Shown here piece by piece: positions 59,357-64,000 of a stretch of 64,000 nucleotides of DNA. The stretch is taken from positions 301,371 to 365,370 of the forward strand of contig MNCI01001868.1 of assembly GCA_015680685.1 (NCBI GenBank), written 5' to 3'. Under the pieces are notes generated by a model that was not told the origin of the DNA, did no database searches, and saw nothing but the letters and a program-made list of their open reading frames with translations. The first letter of the stretch is position 1. Each line of letters opens with the position of its first letter. This DNA comes from Gnetum montanum (lineage: Eukaryota > Streptophyta > Gnetopsida > Gnetales > Gnetaceae). The translations under genes were made by a program, and so were the position numbers.

Positions 59357-59386
59357 CCATACCTGATATTCACACTGGAGATGCAA

Positions 59387-62300
59387 CTATACGTAGTACC
59401 GCTTCAGATATATATGGTTGACAGGGTTTGGTAACTCGTTGCCGTCGACATCCGCTAACTTGAATGCTCCATTGCTATATGCATCAGTCACCAAGAAAGG
59501 GCCCTCCCAGTTTGCAGAGAATTTGCCTACTGGTTCGCGAACGACCTTGAGGACTAAATCTCCTTTCTTGATCGGACGCTACTGAAGATTGTGACAATGC
59601 TTTTGCCTCTGCCTATCTTGATACTTTTCGATTGTATCAAGCGTCTGTATTCACTTCTCTTCTAGTGAGTCCAAATCCATGATCCGAGACTCGGTGTGTT
59701 GATTCTCATTTATAATTGTGGAGAGGACCATTCTTGGAGAAGGAATTTTCAACTCAAGGGGCAGTACTGCTTCAGATTCGTAAACTAGGCTGTAGGGTGT
59801 ACTCTCTGTAGCCTTCCTACATATAGTACGATACGCCCATAGCACATAGAGGATTTTTTTGTGCCACCGTCTCTTGTTGCTATCGAGCATTTTCTTGAGC
59901 AGATTGATGATGACCTTGTTTGTTGCTTCAGCTTGACCATTCGCTTGTGGGTAGTAGGGCGAGGAAAAAGATTGTTTAATACCAAGGCTATCACAGAAGG
60001 ATTTGGTTTCCGTACTACTAAACTACGGCCCATTGTTAGTCACGATAGTCATTGGGAGACCAAATCTGGTTACAATGTTGTCTAAGATGAAACGGCAAAT
60101 CTATTGAGATGTGATCTTCCTTAAAGGAATAGCTTCTACCCACATCGTAAAGTACTCAGTAGTGGTAATTATAAAGCTATGACTTGTGGAAGATTTCGGC
60201 GTGATGGGACCTATAATGTCTAGTCCCCATCGTTGAAACGGCCATGTAATTTTAGTTGTATGTAACTCTGTAGGCGACACGTGTATAAGATTTGCGTGAC
60301 GCTGACACGTGTCACAAGTTTTAACCTTTGTCAGGTAATCTTTTTCCATGCGTGGCCAGTAGTACCCTAAGCGGAAAATTTTTGAAGCCATAGCCTGTGG
60401 TGCTACGTGTCCTCCGCATAATCCCTTGTGAACCTCGCCAACGATATGCTGTGCTTGGTCTTTGTTGATGCAAGTAAGTAGCACTCCATCAAAAGAGCAT
60501 CTATAGAGAGTACCGTCTCCTATGATTACGTATTGCCTAGCTCGCTTGCGGATTGCATCTTTCTGTGCGCGTGTTAATTCGTGCGGTAGCTCACCTTGTA
60601 AGAGGTAAGTTTTAATGTTGTCATACCATTCTGGTGTGCTTTCTTCAAGAAGGGAAGATATTTGTGCCTCCTGAACGATAGGACCTGTACAATCTGTTAT
60701 TAAAGAAGGACAAGTGTCGAATAGATGTGATGGCACGTTTAACGCCAACGTAGCCAGTGCATCGGCCAGTGTGTTATCATTTCGTGGCACGTGTTGGGCA
60801 TCGATGGTCGCGAATTGCTTCAGAAGATCTTTAGCCATATCGCAGTAGGGCTGCAAATGTGCAGCTTTGCAGGCGTAGACTCCTGTGATCTGATTGATGA
60901 CGAGCATCGAATCACCCCTAATTTCCAAGTGTCAAACATCGAGTTCGTTGGCAGTTAGTAATCCCCTAAGGAGCCCCTCGTACTCTGCAACATTGTTCGT
61001 ACAGGGGAAGGTCAAGCGATAAGCGTGAAGACACACATCCTTAGGTGATAGCGTAATAATGGTGGCGGCACTGCCACCCCTGACGGTTGAAGCTCCGTCA
61101 AAATACAACGTCGCTTCGGGGCCTGTTAAGATAGGGCTTACACTATGTACATATTCGTCTGGAAATTCAGGCTCTATGATTGCCTGACTGTCAATAGGAG
61201 ATGTTACTAATTGATCGGCTATCGCTTGGCCCTTCGTAGAAGATTGGCCAATGTAATGCAGATCGAATTCTGCCGTGATAGCCTTCCAACGAGTTATTTT
61301 GCTACTTTCGTATAAGTTATGTGTAATGGCACTAAGGATGTTATTTTTATAGATGATATTAACTTGACTACGGAAAAGATAATGTCTGCACTTTTTGAGC
61401 GTAAATACTAACGCTAAGCAGTTACGCTCTACTTTGTTATACCTCATTTCATACGCACATAGAGCGTGACTCAAGTAGTAGATGGGTACTTCCGACCCAT
61501 CATCCCTCCTTTGACAGAGTAACGCTGCTAAGGCTACGTTTGAAGTTGCGAGATAGATATAGAATGGTTGATCCCTTTGCGGCGGGAAAACTGTTGGCAA
61601 GCGTTGAAGCTCTTGCTTCAAGCTGTTGAACGCACGTTGACAATCGTCCGTCCATTCGAAATTAACCCCCTTTTTAAGCAAATGTTGCATAGGGTGTAAC
61701 TTGTCGGTTAATCTTGAGATGAACCGCTTGATAAACTGTAACCTCCCTTGTAATCCGCATAATTGCTTAAGACTTGTAGGGGGTGCTAATTCAACAATGG
61801 CTTTGACTTTGTCAGGGTCTACGCGTATGCCAACTTCCGATACCACAAAACCCAGCATGCGTCCAGTTTTGACTCTGAACACATACTTTTTTGGGTTAAG
61901 TCGGAGGTCATATTTAGAGCATCTTTTGAGGACTAACTCCAGATCCTCTGAATGATCTTCAGACTTTAAAGACTTAACAGCTATATCGTCAACATAGTCA
62001 TTCAGCCTCCCTAAGAGGTAATCGCTAAAGATGTACGTCATAGCTCGTTGATATGTTGCTCCCACATTTTTTAAGCCAAAAGGCATCATGGTGTAGCAAA
62101 AGGTCCCCCAGGGTGTCATAAATGTCGTTGTTAGCTGGTGCTCTGGGTTAATGCTTATTTGATTGTAGCCTGAGAAGCCATCCATGAAGGACAAAAGCGC
62201 GTGTCCAGCGGTTGTATCCACCAATTGGTCGATACTCGGCAATGGGAAGTTATCCTTGATTGTAGCTTTGTTCAAGTCCCCGAAGTCTATACAAATGCGT

Positions 62301-62881
62301 ATTCCTCCGGTCTTTTTGGGGACTATTACAATATTAGATACCCAGTCCGAGTAATCAACCGCGCGAATAAAACCTGCCTGGTAAATCTTAGTGATTTCAT
62401 CACGTACTACTAGCCCAACTTCTGGCTTGATCTTTTGTGCTTTTTGTCTAACGACTTTAATATGAGGATCTAGGATTATGTTGTGTTGAATTAATTTTGG
62501 GTCTAGTCCTGGCATATCCTCGTATGACCATGCAAACAACGTGATGTTATTCTGGAGAACCTATTTTATGTCATCACTTACTTTTTGGTCTAATAGAGAG
62601 CTAACCTTGAGAGTTTTAGTCTCATCCCTATGAGTAACCACAGAGACCTTGTTAAGTGGATCTTCGGTCACATCTCCAGCTTCCAGATCTAGCGTGCGTG
62701 TCGATTGCTCTGGCCAGTCTAGAGATGTTTCTGACGTGGCTATGATTGCGTCATTAAGGGCTAGGTTAGTTTCTATTAGTGTGGGATCAAGTTGTTTAAT
62801 GATTTCACTGTGTGGGCTTGCTAAAACTAGCGGTGCATACAACATTTCGTCCATCTGTGAATTATTCTGCAAAAGTGTCAA
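59387..62881 (-). pseudogene. pol: pol of element H: RT, RNase H, second RNase H and integrase in one 1165-codon frame with stops
   Basis: All parts share one reading frame with no frameshift. A linker (62881-62540) is followed by RT with CIDFGDLNKAT, SFMDGFSGYNQI, MMPFGLKNVGATYQ and the catalytic YVDD. RNase H is at about 61640-61240. The second RNase H starts at LYFDGAS near 61105 and has TNNVAEYEGLL and EIRGDS. The integrase HHCC region is near 60440-60290 (CDTCQRH), with core GLDIIGPITP, a TNNGP motif where the catalytic Asp is replaced by Asn, and GQAEATNK. The C terminus is NWEGPF...LKRYY. In-frame stops occur at 62561, 60932, 60101, about 60028, 59651 and near 59580. Confidence 0.9.
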
Positions 62882-62990
62882 ATGCGAGAGTAATTAGGCA
62901 GATACTAAGTTTGGTGCAATAAGTGTTGAACGAATAACATTTAGTTTAGTGTACAGGAAGTGACTTGACATTGCTGCGTAAAGGTAACCG
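62868..62990 (-). other. Candidate 3' splice site upstream of pol in element H
   Basis: On the minus strand CATTTGACACTTTTGCAG ends at 62867, with CTAATTAC about 25-30 nt upstream as a possible branch site. The exon side starts the pol linker. Ogre-type Tat elements have a known intron between the protease and RT regions. No protease is visible upstream here, which fits. The donor is not in view. Confidence 0.4.
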
Positions 62991-64000
62991 AATTTTAAAG
63001 TTTACGAATAGTTTATAATTAATGAGACCTGATTACGAGGAGATAAGCTACAGTAGTTTAGGGTCATTTCGGACCGTAATACGTGCGATATCTGATGCAA
63101 TTAATGTCTTGATCTCCGAGTTCCAGCTCATATTGACACCAGCATTTGGGCAAGTCTCGCTGGAATCGGGTATCAAGTCAGTTAAATCTTGCATATAAGT
63201 AAGCAGTTTTTAGTAAGAACGGGCTGTTGGCTGTCGCGAATTCGAATTTCTAACTATTACAAAGCGAGAGGAGGAGGAGTAGAAGCTTAGAGCGCGTAGT
63301 TTGCAAAGACGTGAAAGTGCAAAACTATGAAGGTTTTGAGACTATGACAATGGCACCTAAAGTGAAATGGAAGAACGCGAAATTGACTAAAATCGACGAG
63401 GTGCAAGAGAATCTGCAGTGCGCTTCGCAGGCGGTGGTCGAAGTGAGGGACCCTACGCCTTTGAACTAGTAGGCCATTCCTTGCGTACTTGTGTTGTTTT
63501 AGTAGTGTTTATTTCTGTAGCGTTGTTCGCGTAAATGAGGGTTTTAGATTATGGACCTCGCGTTAAGACGAGGGTTTAATGGGGTGAGTTTATCACCATT
63601 GTCGGGGACAAACCTTGCGCTGTTGCAAGGGTTTGGGCGATTTCAGCATGAATAGTTAAGCGTAATTTGTAGGTTTCCTGTATTTAAACATGCAAATGTG
63701 AATCTAGACGTTGATCTGTTTATTGCGTTTTTTGTACAGTGTTATGCTAAGACCTGTCTTAATCGTCTTAGATATCGTTGGGGTTTTGTGCTGCATAAAC
63801 CCAATCGTGCCTAATGTCCCTCCCTTGTACACTTGGTTACATGGGAAGGCCATATGGTTTCAAAAGGACGTGCTGGAGTTTCTGTAGTTTTTACTGCGTA
63901 ACTACAACGTTATTATATGGTCTAATTTGTCAGGAGATATTGCTGGTGCCATTTTGGAGCACCTATTAGTGGGTTCCGCACAGGGGATTTTGGCTTTCTT
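62991..64000. other. Unassigned sequence at the right edge
   Basis: No domain was recognised on either strand. If element H has an Ogre-like intron, this is intron sequence. A purine-rich tract GCGAGAGGAGGAGGAGTAGA (63264-63283) and a 41-codon plus-strand ORF are present. The region keeps the higher GC content and GCGTA words of the right-hand domain. Confidence 0.4.
63344..63469 (+). CDS. Possible 41-residue small ORF, unknown
   Basis: It starts ATGACAATGGCACC and ends TAG at 63467-63469. The product is Lys- and Val-rich (MTMAPKVKWKNAKLTK at the start), with no recognised family. It follows a purine-rich stretch and stands alone. Such a short ORF can occur by chance. A leader ORF of a plus-strand retroelement is a possibility. 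Confidence 0.15.
   Translation: MTMAPKVKWKNAKLTKIDEVQENLQCASQAVVEVRDPTPLN

Larger units (their letters stand above)
56207..64000 (-). mobile_element. Element H: Tat-lineage Ty3/gypsy retrotransposon, 5' part beyond the window
   Basis: Minus-strand pol has RT, RNase H, a second RNase H and integrase. A dual RNase H is diagnostic of the Tat lineage. A long minisatellite lies between pol and the probable 3' LTR, which is also usual in Tat/Ogre elements. Gag and protease were not recognised in 62884-64000. They may lie outside the window, beyond an intron. Confidence 0.75.

Noticed and set aside
58806-59360. 184-codon frame of RHDAKL-type repeats
   Set aside because: It runs through a minisatellite with unit lengths that vary between 31 and 37 bp, so coding selection is unlikely.
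63585-63607. A primer-binding site at CACCATTGTCGGGGA near the right edge
   Set aside because: It matches about 12 of 15 bases of the tRNA-Asp complement, but no LTR end (TCA/TACA) with a recognised LTR precedes it. It may be chance.

Overview
The window is plant nuclear DNA made almost entirely of decayed retrotransposons, as expected in intergenic DNA of a large, repeat-rich plant genome. The species cannot be named from the sequence. I see no host protein-coding gene, tRNA, rRNA or CRISPR array. All recognisable coding sequence belongs to Ty3/gypsy LTR retrotransposons, plus one RTE-type LINE fragment and two tRNA-derived SINE-like heads. Elements are named A to H here for reference.

Left and centre (1-49340): six related Athila-like elements. 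Their LTRs run TGATGA...TCATCA, the primer-binding sites match tRNA-Asp, and the polypurine tract is a short ATGGGGGTA-type tract. A (+, 1-8984) is the only one with pol (protease, RT, RNase H, integrase), all with stops. B (-, 14569-23018), C (+, 27024-33594) and F (+, 39222-47959) have no pol. They carry gag remnants, a non-coding spacer, an internal promoter-like segment, a short intron-like sequence and a second ORF of about 930 codons. That ORF has a domain resembling the 'putative plant transposon protein' or envelope-like ORFs of plants, followed by a long coiled coil. D (-, 23432-36941) and E (-, 38790 to about 49340) are older, diverged relatives. Two insertions are nested and proven by target-site duplications: C sits inside the gag of D (AGTGG) and F sits inside an LTR of E (GTGAT).

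Between and beyond these lies AT-rich DNA: 8985-14568 with a reverse-strand LINE fragment, 36942-38789, and 49340-54440 with two SINE-like heads and a tandem duplication.

Right end (54440-64000): base composition changes abruptly. A forward LTR-like segment G (about 54559-55737) carries twelve GCGTATACGC palindromes, a TATA box and a primer-binding-site-like sequence, followed by a 72-bp tandem repeat. From about 56207 to the window end lies a reverse-strand Tat-lineage element H with RT, RNase H, a second RNase H and integrase in one 1165-codon frame broken only by stop codons. H also has a 12-unit minisatellite after integrase and a strong splice acceptor before RT, which recalls Ogre-type elements.

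The most interesting signals are: (1) a pol-less gag plus envelope-like element type with the second ORF at identical length in two copies; (2) arrays of GATATC palindromes at 14-bp spacing upstream of TATA boxes, in the LTRs and again in front of the second ORF; (3) a conserved 55-60 nt intron-like sequence ending exactly at the second ORF's ATG; and (4) a non-coding block shared by five elements.
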